Source of the DNA: Massilia sp.
Lineage (GTDB): Bacteria; Pseudomonadota; Gammaproteobacteria; Burkholderiales; Burkholderiaceae_D
Direction of reading: 5' to 3'
DNA length: 8,193 bases
Assembly: GCA_003484545.1 (NCBI GenBank)
Contig: DNCF01000469.1
Location: 361-8,553, forward strand
Of the stretch, positions 1 through 6,152 are shown in pieces. Position numbers and translations under genes: made by a program. Numbering within the stretch: the first letter of the stretch is position 1; each line of letters begins with the position of its first letter. The notes beneath the pieces were generated by a model that ran no database searches, was not told where the DNA came from, and saw nothing but the letters and a program-made list of their open reading frames with translations.

Positions 1-418
1 CCTTGCCGCCGACCGCGACCACGCGGTTGACGTCGAACAGCTCGCGTCCGACGCGCCGGGTCAGCCAGTCGGGCGCCGAAGCGTGATAGTCGATGGCGGG
101 CGCGTCGACCCGGATCACGCCGCCGCCGAGGTCGATGAAGACGGCGCTGCGAAACGGCGACTGCACCATCATCGTCGACAGGGTGCGCTTGACGGTGTCG
201 TAGTCGCCGATCACGGCGCTGTCCTCGACCGCGCGCGAGGCGACTTCGACCAGGGTGTAGGCGGCGTCCTGGGTTTCGTCGATATGCTGCAGGAACTGGT
301 GACGGTAGAAGATGCCGAGGCCGCCGCCGACGAAGACCAGCATGCTCAGCGCGAACAGCGTGAACACGCGGCCCACGAGCGAGCGCGGCAAGAGCATGAG
401 GTGCAGGCGCCTGAACAT
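1..418 (-). CDS. Membrane sensor protein, N-terminal part (cut by window edge)
   Basis: The first 139 codons of an open frame that continues past the left edge. Residues about 1-16 are basic (RRLHLMLLPRS, then a Gly-Arg), followed by one hydrophobic membrane segment at about 17-38 (LFALSMLVFVGGG region). The rest reads as an extracytoplasmic sensor domain: a helix with the pattern TLVEVASRAVEDSAVIGDYD, then TVKRTLSTMM, then a strand-like SAVFIDLGGGVIRV. This layout (short cytoplasmic N-terminus, one TM helix, helical stalk, PAS/Cache-like sheet) is typical of histidine kinases and GGDEF/EAL proteins of betaproteobacteria. The output domain lies outside the window, so the class cannot be decided. 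The ATG is 11 bp after the stop of the upstream binding-protein gene, so the two are almost certainly cotranscribed. A weak GAGCGG precedes the start. It may read the ligand state of that binding protein (inference). Confidence 0.75.
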   Translation of the reverse strand, partial: MFRRLHLMLLPRSLVGRVFTLFALSMLVFVGGGLGIFYRHQFLQHIDETQDAAYTLVEVASRAVEDSAVIGDYDTVKRTLSTMMVQSPFRSAVFIDLGGGVIRVDAPAIDYHASAPDWLTRRVGRELFDVNRVVAVGGK

Positions 419-429
419 CGGCCGCTCGC

Positions 430-1278
430 TTAACGCAGTTCGGCCGGCGCGGCCTGGTAGAAGCTGCGGTAGGCGGCGTAGTCGGCGTCGCCGGCGGCGA
501 CGAACGAGAGCGGCTCGGGCGCATGCACCAGTTCGGCGGCGGCTTCCAGGATGCGCCGGCCCTCGGGATCGCGGTGCATGTTGAGGAAGGCGTCGGCCAC
601 CGCGCGCACCTGTTCGGCCGGCACCCGCGGCGAGGCCATCAGCGCCAGGTCGTTGAACGGGGCCGAACTCCACAGCACGCGGAAGCGCTTGTCCTCGCGC
701 CCGCTGTAGTTCTCGACCAGCTGCGAGTTCGCGCCCGCCGCCTTGGCCCGGCCGCTGAACAGCTGGGTGAAGGCGGCATCCATGTTGCCGGCGAAGGCGA
801 CCGTGACCGGCACGTTCTGGCGCAGCAGCTGGGCATAGGTCACCTTGTAGGCGATCAGCGCTTCCGGGCCGGGAAACACCACGATGCTGTTCGCCAGGTC
901 GCTCAGGCGCCGCACCGGCGAATCTACCGGCACCACGATCTGGGCCCGCACGGGCTCGGCGTTGCGGCGGCCGAACACGGTCCAGCCCATCTTCATGCGC
1001 TCGGGGCTGAACAGGTGGTTGGTGAAGGCGAAGTCGACTTCCTTGGCCAGCACGAAACTGGTGGTGTCGGCCGAGGTGCGGCCGAGCTTCAGGTTCAGGT
1101 GCACGCCGCTCTTGCCGGACACGTAGCGCACGATCGGGTTCCAGAAGCTGGCCGAGACCTGCAGGTTGTATTGGTTAACCGGCGAGAAGTTATACGTCGG
1201 GGGCTCGGCGGCCGCGGCCTGGCCGCACAGCAGGGGAAGCAGGAGCAGGGCCAGGCCTGCGCGGGTCATCGTACGCAT
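430..1278 (-). CDS. PhnD-like periplasmic substrate-binding protein
   Basis: A 282-residue secreted protein. Residues 1-24 form a signal peptide: MRTMTR, a leucine-rich core, then AAAA with likely cleavage before EPP. The Cys at 18 lacks a proper lipobox, so it is probably soluble in the periplasm. The mature part matches the phosphate/phosphite/phosphonate (PhnD-type) binding-protein fold: early YNFSPVNQYN strand, EVDFAFTNHLFSPERM, VVPVDSPVRRLSDL (the usual 'S-P-x-x-x-L-x-D-L' region), a hinge rich in FPGPEALIAYKV, and a C-terminal AFLNMHRDPEGRRILEAA helix common in the family. The open frame extends upstream to 1515, but that part is compositionally unlike coding sequence and lacks a signal peptide, so the ATG at 1278 is preferred; ATG 1269 is an alternative. 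No ABC permease or ATPase is nearby. The next gene is a membrane sensor, so it probably feeds ligand information to that sensor. The ligand is unknown; the family name does not prove phosphonate binding. Confidence 0.85.
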   Translation of the reverse strand: MRTMTRAGLALLLLPLLCGQAAAAEPPTYNFSPVNQYNLQVSASFWNPIVRYVSGKSGVHLNLKLGRTSADTTSFVLAKEVDFAFTNHLFSPERMKMGWTVFGRRNAEPVRAQIVVPVDSPVRRLSDLANSIVVFPGPEALIAYKVTYAQLLRQNVPVTVAFAGNMDAAFTQLFSGRAKAAGANSQLVENYSGREDKRFRVLWSSAPFNDLALMASPRVPAEQVRAVADAFLNMHRDPEGRRILEAAAELVHAPEPLSFVAAGDADYAAYRSFYQAAPAELR

Positions 1279-1330
1279 GGTGTCGGAGAACAGGGGGAGT
1301 CGAACGCGCGCGGGAATGCGCTGGCCGATG

Positions 1331-1339
1331 ACTATAGCA
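1331..1339 (-). promoter_or_regulatory. Extended -10 promoter of the binding-protein/sensor operon
   Basis: Read on the minus strand, TGC-TATAGT gives a TGn extended -10 followed by a 5-of-6 match to TATAAT. A TTGTCT at 1355-1350 is only 13 bp upstream, too close for a normal -35, so the promoter would rely on the extended -10. Transcription would start near 1324, giving a leader of about 45 nt to the ATG at 1278. No good Shine-Dalgarno precedes that ATG. Confidence 0.5.
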
Positions 1340-1370
1340 CATTTCGTACAGACAATACTTGTGGGAAATA

Positions 1371-1384
1371 TTGCAGCGTTGCAA
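1371..1384. repeat. Small dyad TTGCA-N4-TGCAA upstream of promoter
   Basis: A perfect 5-bp inverted repeat with a 4-bp centre, lying about 50 bp upstream of the predicted start of transcription. This is a position where an activator could bind. A 13-base stretch including its left half (AATATTGCAGCGT, 1367-1379) recurs on the opposite strand at 5870-5882 in the map leader. Function is unproven; a dyad this small can arise by chance. Confidence 0.3.
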
Positions 1385-1591
1385 CGGTGACACTGCCGAT
1401 GTCGTTGCTTAATCGACAGCTTTTCCAGTATGAAAAATGATGCGCCCCGTCTCGGGCCGCAGGGCCGGCGGTGCGACCGTGCGAGCCGCGCCGCCGTAAG
1501 TGATGCGCCGCCCACGCGGCGATCGTTGGCGGCAGGTCATCCGGCCCGGTACCGGAGCCGCTCACGATGAAGCGTGACGGCCGCAAGCTCC

Positions 1592-2338
1592 TCAGAACTG
1601 CTCGTCCGGCCGCAGATAACGCCACTGCCCCTGCGGCAGCTCGCCCAGCTTGACGCGGCCGATGCGCACGCGCTTCAGGCCGATCACTTTCAGCCCGACC
1701 ATTTCGCACATGCGGCGGATCTGGCGCTTCTTGCCTTCACGCAGGGTGAAGCTGAGCTGGTCCTCGTTCTGCCAGCGCACCTTGGCCGGCAGCAGCGGCT
1801 TGCCGTCCATCCACAGCCCGTGGTTGAGCTTTTTCAGGTCGCTGTCGGGCAGCTTGCCGGGCCGCGTGTACTGCACCCGCACCAGGTATTCCTTGTCGAT
1901 GCTGGTGTCCTGGCCGATCAGCTGCTTGGCGATGCGGCCGTCCTGGGTCAGCACCAAGAGGCCCACCGAGTCGATGTCGAGGCGGCCGGCCGGCACCAGC
2001 GAGCGCAGCTGGGTCGGGTGAAAATGTTCGTCGGACGGGTCCTCGGCCCAGCGGTTCTCCGGCTTGATCAGGGCCACCGCCGGCGTGTAGCCGTCCTCGG
2101 CCTGGCCGCTGACGTAGCCGACCGGCTTGTTGATCAGGATCGTCACGCGCTTGGACTGCTCGGCCGCGGCCTGGCGCTCGACCGTGATGCGCTGCGAGGG
2201 CAGCACCTTGCTGCCCAGTTCGGAAACCACCTTGCCGTCGACCCGCACCCAGCCGCGCGCGATCCATTCATCGGCTTCGCGGCGCGAGCACAGGCCGAGT
2301 TCGGACATTCGTTTGGACAGGCGGAGCGGTTCGGTCAT
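1592..2338 (-). CDS. rluF: rRNA pseudouridine synthase, RsuA/RluF type
   Basis: A 248-residue enzyme that isomerises specific uridines to pseudouridine in ribosomal RNA. An S4 RNA-binding domain occupies residues 5-55 (LRLSKRMSELGLCSRREADEWI, a basic hook). The catalytic domain follows from about 64 with LINKPVGYVS. The active-site motif PAGRLDIDSVGLLVLTQDG holds the catalytic aspartate at about D121, and KKRQIRRMCEMVG near 203-215 and LKRVRIG at 221-227 complete the RsuA-family signature. The CSRREAD stretch and the 'LD-x-DS-x-GL' form of the motif resemble RluF (23S U2604 in E. coli) more than RsuA or RluB, but the target uridine is inferred and the symbol is tentative. It lacks the long basic C-terminal tail I recall for E. 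coli RluF. The gene starts 25 bp after glnD and is probably cotranscribed with it. The leader is pyrimidine-rich with no Shine-Dalgarno. The ATG is chosen because the S4 domain begins at residue 5. Confidence 0.93.
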   Translation of the reverse strand: MTEPLRLSKRMSELGLCSRREADEWIARGWVRVDGKVVSELGSKVLPSQRITVERQAAAEQSKRVTILINKPVGYVSGQAEDGYTPAVALIKPENRWAEDPSDEHFHPTQLRSLVPAGRLDIDSVGLLVLTQDGRIAKQLIGQDTSIDKEYLVRVQYTRPGKLPDSDLKKLNHGLWMDGKPLLPAKVRWQNEDQLSFTLREGKKRQIRRMCEMVGLKVIGLKRVRIGRVKLGELPQGQWRYLRPDEQF

Positions 2339-2363
2339 AAGGCAAAAACAATAAAGGAAAAAG

Positions 2364-4943
2364 TCAGATGGCCAGCGCGTCGAGCAGCTCGGTCTCGAGC
2401 TGGACTTGCACGCGCGGGTTGTTCAAATTGGGGCCGTCGATCAGGAACACGTCCTCGACGCGTTCGCCCAGCGTCATGATCTTGGCGGTGTGCAGGTTGA
2501 TGCGATGGCGGGTCAGCACGTTGGCGATCGCGTACAGCAGGCCGGTGCGGTCGTGGGCGGCGATCGAGAGCAGGTAGTACTGGCCGCGCTCGTCCGGCCG
2601 CAGTTCGACGGTCGGGGTGATCGGGAAGTGGCGCGACAGGCGCGACAGGCGCGCGCGGGTCGGCGGCGGCAGCGGCGCGTTCGATCCCAGCAGCTCGCAC
2701 AGCTCGTGCTCGATCAGGCTGATGATGTCGCGGTAGTGCTTCGCGAAGTTCTCCTCGGTGACGAGGAAGGTGTCGAGCGCGTAGCCGTCGCGCGTGGTGT
2801 GGATTTTCGCGTCGAGGATGCTGAAGTTCTTGCGGTCGAAGTAGCTGCAGATGCGCGCGAACAGGTCGGGCTGGTCCTTGACGTAGACCGTCACCTGCAG
2901 GCCTTCGCCGATCGGCGCCAGGCGCGCCTTCACCACCGGCTTGACGCTCTTGATCTTGTCGTGCAGGCAGCGTGTCTGCCAGGCGATGTCGGAGGCGTCG
3001 TGGCGCAGGAAGTAGACCACGTCGAGCTGGTCCCACAGGGCCTCGTGGGCGTCGCTCGGCAGCCCGAACAGGCGCAGCGTGGCCAGCGCTTCCTGCTGGC
3101 GCATGCGCAGCTCGCGGTCGGTCGAGTGCGGCTCGCCGCCGAGCACGCGCAGGGTGATCCGGTACAGGTCCTCCAGCAGCTTGGCCTTCCAGGCGTTCCA
3201 CACCTTGGGGCTGGTGCCGCGGATGTCGGCCACCGTCAGCAGATAGAGCGCGGTCAGGTGGCGCTCGTCCCTGACCACGCCGGCGAAGGCCTGGATCACG
3301 TCCGGGTCCGACAGGTCCTGCTTCTGCGCCACCTGCGACATGGTCAGGTGCTGCTCGACCAGGAATGCCACCAGTTCGGTGTCGGCGTCGGACAGGCCGT
3401 GCTCGCGGCAGAATTCGAAGGCGTCGACCCGCCCGAGCTCGGAGTGGTCGCCGCCGCGGCCCTTGGCGATGTCGTGGAACAGGGCGGCCACGTACAGCAG
3501 CCAGCGGTCGCGGAAATTCGCGATCAGCTGGCTGCAGAACGGGTATTCGTGGGCATGTTCGCTCATCGTGAAGCGGCGCAGGTTACGCACCACCATCATG
3601 ATGTGCTGGTCCACCGTGTACACGTGGAAGAGGTCGTGCTGCATCTGGCCGACGATGCGCCGGAAGTTCGGCAGGTAGCGCCCGAGCACGCCGAAGTCGT
3701 TCATGCGCCGCAGCGCGTGCACCAGGCCGACCGGCGCCTTCAGGATGCGCAGGAAATTCGCCTTGTTGCCCGGGTCGGCGCGGAAGGCCTCGTCGATCAG
3801 GTTGCGCGCATGCCAGAGCGCGCGCGTGGTGCGCGCCGTCATGCCCTTGAGGTCGGGGCGCTCGGTCATGGCGACGAAGATCTCCAGCACCGCCGGAGGA
3901 TGGGTCTCGAAGGTGTCGTCGCGCGCGATGTCGATGAAACCGTTGACGTCGTTAAAGCAGGCGTTGATCGGGCGCGGCACCGCGGGCTGGGGAAACAGCT
4001 GGGCCTCGATGTTCTGCAGCAGGATGGTGTTCAGCTGGGTGACGGTCTTGGCGGCCCAGTAGTAGCGCTGCATGAGGTACTCGCTGGCGCGGCGCGCACC
4101 CTCGCCCGGCGGATCGGACACCAGCCCGAACGACTCGGCGATCGCGGTCTGGACGTCGAACAGCAGGCGGTCTTCGCGCCGGCCTGTCTGCAGGTGCAGC
4201 CGCACGCGGATGTCCTTGAAGGCGCGTTCCTTTTCCATCAGCTGGCGCGCTTCCACGCGCGTGATCAGGCCGCGCGTGGCCAGCTGGCCCCAGGAGTTGG
4301 CCAGGCCTGATGCCTTCGCCACCCACAGGATCACCTGCAGGTCGCGCAGCGCGCCCGGGCTTTCCTTGCAATTCGGCTCCAGCGCGAAGGCGGTGTACTC
4401 GTATTTCGCATGGCGCAGGCGCATCTCGGCGGTCTTGGCCTGGAAGAAGGCCTGCGGGTCGAGCGCCTCGCGGTAGCGCTTCTGCAGCTGGGCGAACAGC
4501 GCCGCGTCGCCGGTCACCAACCGCGCCTCGAGCAGGCTGGTCTGGACCGTGATGTCGGCGCTCGATTCGAGCATGCACTCGTCGACCGTGCGGATGCTGT
4601 GGCCGATCTCCAGCCCCAGGTCCCACAGCAGCTGGACCAGGTTCTCGAGCTTGGCCTGGGTGATCGCGTCGGGCGGGGCGCCCAGCAGGATCAGGACGTC
4701 GACGTCGGAATGGGGGAACAGTTCGCCGCGCCCGTAGCCCCCGACGCCGACCAGGGCGGTGTGGGCGGGCAGGGCGGCCACGCGCCAGGCGTCGACCAGG
4801 ATGCCGTCGACGCAGCGGCGCAGGCTGCGCAGCAGCTTCTCGGGCCGGTCGTCGCGGCGGAAGCGCTCGAACAGGGCCTGGCGTTCGGCCTTCAGGCGCT
4901 GCTTCAGTTCCGGACGGGCCTGGTCGAGCTGGGCGGCGGACAT
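2364..4943 (-). CDS. glnD: PII uridylyltransferase / uridylyl-removing enzyme GlnD
   Basis: A bifunctional cytoplasmic nitrogen sensor of 859 residues (about 890 in E. coli). When glutamine is low it attaches UMP to PII proteins (GlnB/GlnK); when glutamine is high it removes it, steering glutamine synthetase and nitrogen-regulated transcription. The nucleotidyltransferase domain shows GVGGYGRGELFPHSDVDVLIL at about 66-86, with metal-binding D80 and D82. A helical linker region follows with ARLVTGD and the RRASEYLMQRYYW stretch. The HD domain that removes UMP runs about 430-560, with DLFHVYTVDQH and the core LFHDIAKGRGGDHSELG (H490, D491). Two C-terminal ACT domains (about 683-755, VTVYVKDQPDLFARI; and 788-859, LLSIAAHDRTGLLYAIANVL) sense glutamine. 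All key motifs look intact. The start is supported by TAAAGG seven bases upstream, overlapping the map stop codon. It is the middle gene of map-glnD-pseudouridine synthase. Confidence 0.98.
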   Translation of the reverse strand: MSAAQLDQARPELKQRLKAERQALFERFRRDDRPEKLLRSLRRCVDGILVDAWRVAALPAHTALVGVGGYGRGELFPHSDVDVLILLGAPPDAITQAKLENLVQLLWDLGLEIGHSIRTVDECMLESSADITVQTSLLEARLVTGDAALFAQLQKRYREALDPQAFFQAKTAEMRLRHAKYEYTAFALEPNCKESPGALRDLQVILWVAKASGLANSWGQLATRGLITRVEARQLMEKERAFKDIRVRLHLQTGRREDRLLFDVQTAIAESFGLVSDPPGEGARRASEYLMQRYYWAAKTVTQLNTILLQNIEAQLFPQPAVPRPINACFNDVNGFIDIARDDTFETHPPAVLEIFVAMTERPDLKGMTARTTRALWHARNLIDEAFRADPGNKANFLRILKAPVGLVHALRRMNDFGVLGRYLPNFRRIVGQMQHDLFHVYTVDQHIMMVVRNLRRFTMSEHAHEYPFCSQLIANFRDRWLLYVAALFHDIAKGRGGDHSELGRVDAFEFCREHGLSDADTELVAFLVEQHLTMSQVAQKQDLSDPDVIQAFAGVVRDERHLTALYLLTVADIRGTSPKVWNAWKAKLLEDLYRITLRVLGGEPHSTDRELRMRQQEALATLRLFGLPSDAHEALWDQLDVVYFLRHDASDIAWQTRCLHDKIKSVKPVVKARLAPIGEGLQVTVYVKDQPDLFARICSYFDRKNFSILDAKIHTTRDGYALDTFLVTEENFAKHYRDIISLIEHELCELLGSNAPLPPPTRARLSRLSRHFPITPTVELRPDERGQYYLLSIAAHDRTGLLYAIANVLTRHRINLHTAKIMTLGERVEDVFLIDGPNLNNPRVQVQLETELLDALAI

Positions 4944-4950
4944 GGCGTGG

Positions 4951-4956
4951 CCTTTA
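4951..4956 (-). promoter_or_regulatory. glnD ribosome-binding site overlapping map stop codon
   Basis: On the minus strand TAAAGG: TAA is the last codon of map, and AAGG lies 7 bases before the glnD ATG. Termination of map and initiation of glnD share the same bases, so translation of the two is probably coupled. This also fixes the glnD start. Confidence 0.75.
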
Positions 4957-5778
4957 CGCCGGGACGGCGGCGGACGGCAGCACGATGGCCGGCGGCGGCG
5001 GCGTGCCCGCGGACATGGTCAGGACCTCGTAGCCGGTCTCGGTCACCAGGATCATGTGCTCCCACTGGGCAGACAGGCTGCGGTCCTTGGTCTTGATGGT
5101 CCAGCCGTCGGGCAGTGCCTTGATCTCGCGGCGGCCGGCGTTGATCATCGGCTCGATGGTGAAGATCATGCCCGGTTCCAGCTTTTCCAGGGTGCCGGGT
5201 TTGCCGTAGTGCAGCACCTGCGGCTCCTCGTGGAACACGCGGCCGATGCCGTGGCCGCAGAACTCGCGCACCACGCTGTAGCCGTTCTTCTCGGCGTGCT
5301 GCTGGATCACGTGGCCAATATCACCTAAATGCGCGCCAGGTTTTACTTTCGAGATGCCCAGCCACATGCATTCGTAGGTGACTTCGGCCAGGCGCTTGGC
5401 CATGATCGACGGTTTGCCGACAAAAAACATGCGGCTGTTGTCGCCATGGAAGCCATCCTTGGTGATGACGGTGACGTCGATGTTCATCACGTCGCCGTCC
5501 TTCAGCGGCTTGTCGTTCGGGATGCCGTGGCAGATCACGTCGTTGAGCGAAGTGCAGACCGACTTCGGGAAAGGCGGGTAGCCGGGCGGCGCGTAGTTCA
5601 GCGGGGCCGGGGTCGTGCCCTGCACGTTGACCATGTATTCGTGGCACAGGCGGTCGAGCTCGGCCGTGGTCACGCCCGGTTTCACGAAAGGCGTGATGTA
5701 GTCGAGCACTTCGGCGCCGAGGCGGCCGGCGATGCGCATGCCTTCGATTTCTTCCGGGGTCTTGATGGAGATGGACAT
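4954..5778 (-). CDS. map: Methionine aminopeptidase, type I
   Basis: Removes the initiator methionine from nascent proteins in the cytoplasm; essential in most bacteria. At 274 residues it is slightly longer than E. coli Map (264). Like that enzyme it begins with a 'xISIKTPEEIEGMRIAGRL' N-terminus, which fixes the ATG at 5778 although the frame is open to 5871. All five dinuclear metal ligands can be placed: D101 (NIDVT), D113 (FHGDNS), H176 (CGHGIGR), E209 (TIEPM) and E240 (QWEH); the active-site His is in VICHGIP (H84). The extra length is a C-terminal Pro/Ala-rich tail after about residue 256 (GTPPPPAIVLPSAAVPA), probably disordered. It is the first gene of the map-glnD operon, divergent from rpsB as in many proteobacteria. 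Directly before the ATG is ATTTTCTT with no Shine-Dalgarno, so initiation may depend on S1 or an unstructured leader. Confidence 0.98.
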   Translation of the reverse strand: MSISIKTPEEIEGMRIAGRLGAEVLDYITPFVKPGVTTAELDRLCHEYMVNVQGTTPAPLNYAPPGYPPFPKSVCTSLNDVICHGIPNDKPLKDGDVMNIDVTVITKDGFHGDNSRMFFVGKPSIMAKRLAEVTYECMWLGISKVKPGAHLGDIGHVIQQHAEKNGYSVVREFCGHGIGRVFHEEPQVLHYGKPGTLEKLEPGMIFTIEPMINAGRREIKALPDGWTIKTKDRSLSAQWEHMILVTETGYEVLTMSAGTPPPPAIVLPSAAVPA

Positions 5779-5835
5779 AAGAAAATTGGTAATGCCGGGT
5801 CGGCTGGGACAAATAAGCGAAACGGATGGAATTTG

Positions 5836-5863
5836 GTAACAGGGCGTAACAGCCGGGCTGTTA
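5836..5863. repeat. GTAACAG direct repeats and inverted repeat in the map leader
   Basis: Plus strand: GTAACAG at 5836-5842 and again at 5846-5852, start to start exactly 10 bp (about one helical turn). The second copy is the left arm of a perfect 7-bp inverted repeat TAACAGC-CGG-GCTGTTA (5847-5863). The cluster lies within the map transcript, roughly 20-45 nt downstream of its predicted start. It could be an operator or an RNA hairpin near the 5' end of the map leader. No T-run follows on the minus strand, so it is not a standard terminator. Confidence 0.5.
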
Positions 5864-5888
5864 TTGCGCACGCTGCAATATTCTTCGC

Positions 5889-5918
5889 ATTATAAGTGAA
5901 GCGCTGCACCGGTGTGGC
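5889..5918 (-). promoter_or_regulatory. map operon promoter
   Basis: On the minus strand there is a perfect TATAAT at 5894-5889. The best -35 at 18 bp spacing is GCCACA (5918-5913), matching only the ACA half of TTGACA. Transcription would start near 5882, giving a map leader of about 104 nt. The -10 is convincing; the -35 is weak, which suggests moderate strength or activator help. Confidence 0.6.
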
Positions 5919-5990
5919 TTGCCCCGCAAGGGCAGGGGGAATGCCTGGGGCGCGACGCGGGCGGTCCGGCGGCTTGTCCGTACGCGACTC

Positions 5991-6019
5991 TTGAAATACA
6001 GGCCAAATCCCGCTAGAAT
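5991..6019 (+). promoter_or_regulatory. rpsB promoter (sigma-70 type)
   Basis: TTGAAA at 5991-5996, exactly 17 bp spacer, TAGAAT at 6014-6019: 5-of-6 matches to both consensus boxes. The predicted start of transcription is about 6025-6027. This is the strongest promoter sequence in the window, fitting a ribosomal-protein gene. The bases just after the -10 are GC-rich (TCGGG), the discriminator type linked to growth-rate or ppGpp control (family knowledge; inference here). Confidence 0.85.
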
Positions 6020-6025
6020 CTCGGG

Positions 6026-6152
6026 TTGCTTGGGCTCTGGTCCGGCAATGTTGTCAAAGTAGTCTATTTTTTATTCAAATCGCGAATGCGGCCGCCAAAG
6101 GGTGCCCTCGAGGTGACTGGCCGTATTCAAGAATTTAACCCTGGAGAATTAC
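6026..6152 (+). promoter_or_regulatory. rpsB leader, candidate S2 autoregulatory RNA
   Basis: About 127 nt of untranslated leader between the promoter and rpsB, long for a simple 5' UTR. The 5' end can fold: TTGC (6026-6029) pairs GCAA (6045-6048) around an inner TGGGC/GTCCG stem with a TCTG loop and one bulged T. A T-rich unpaired stretch follows (6061-6080). Then come CGGCC (6089-6093) facing GGCCG (6119-6123), a CCTCGAGG palindrome (6106-6113), and AGGGT (6099-6103), which can pair with ACCCT (6138-6142) right beside the Shine-Dalgarno GGAG (6143-6146). In E. coli S2 represses its own operon through such a leader; that this one does the same is inference. Confidence 0.5.

Larger units (their letters stand above)
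1279..1591. other. Intergenic region between the pseudouridine synthase and binding-protein genes
   Basis: About 313 bp without a supported gene. The AT-richer half (1279-1440) carries the promoter and dyad listed separately. The GC-rich half (1441-1591) contains small inverted repeats: GCCC/GGGC at 1444-1457, the palindrome CCGGTACCGG at 1546-1555, and TCACG/CGTGA at 1562-1577, just after the pseudouridine-synthase stop. The last could help end that transcript, but no T-run follows, so a rho-independent terminator is not claimed. Frames crossing the region are not coding-like. Confidence 0.6.

Noticed and set aside
1405..1434. TTGCTT and TATGAA with 18-bp spacing as a plus-strand promoter
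   Set aside because: No plus-strand gene follows, and both boxes are poor matches in an AT-rich patch.
1444..1457. GCCC/GGGC hairpin as a terminator for the map-glnD-rluF operon, with a short T-run at about 1439-1432 on the minus strand
   Set aside because: The stem is only 4 bp, the T-run is several bases away, and it lies about 135 bp past the last stop codon. This is too weak to call.
1279..1515. N-terminal extension of the PhnD-like protein with two Cys-x-x-Cys pairs resembling a zinc ribbon
   Set aside because: The preferred ATG at 1278 begins a clean signal peptide. The extension would place that peptide internally, and it crosses a probable promoter. The cysteines are likely chance.
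2406..4310. A 634-codon open frame on the plus strand opposite glnD, and other long plus frames across 523-1440 and 1574-2479
   Set aside because: They mirror intact, recognised minus-strand genes. Their translations are rich in Val, Gly, Arg, His and Gln with no family signature, as is usual for antisense frames of GC-rich genes.
6048..6062. Four-codon upstream open frame (ATG to TAG) in the rpsB leader
   Set aside because: It has no Shine-Dalgarno and overlaps the 5' hairpin; it is too short to support as a regulatory peptide.
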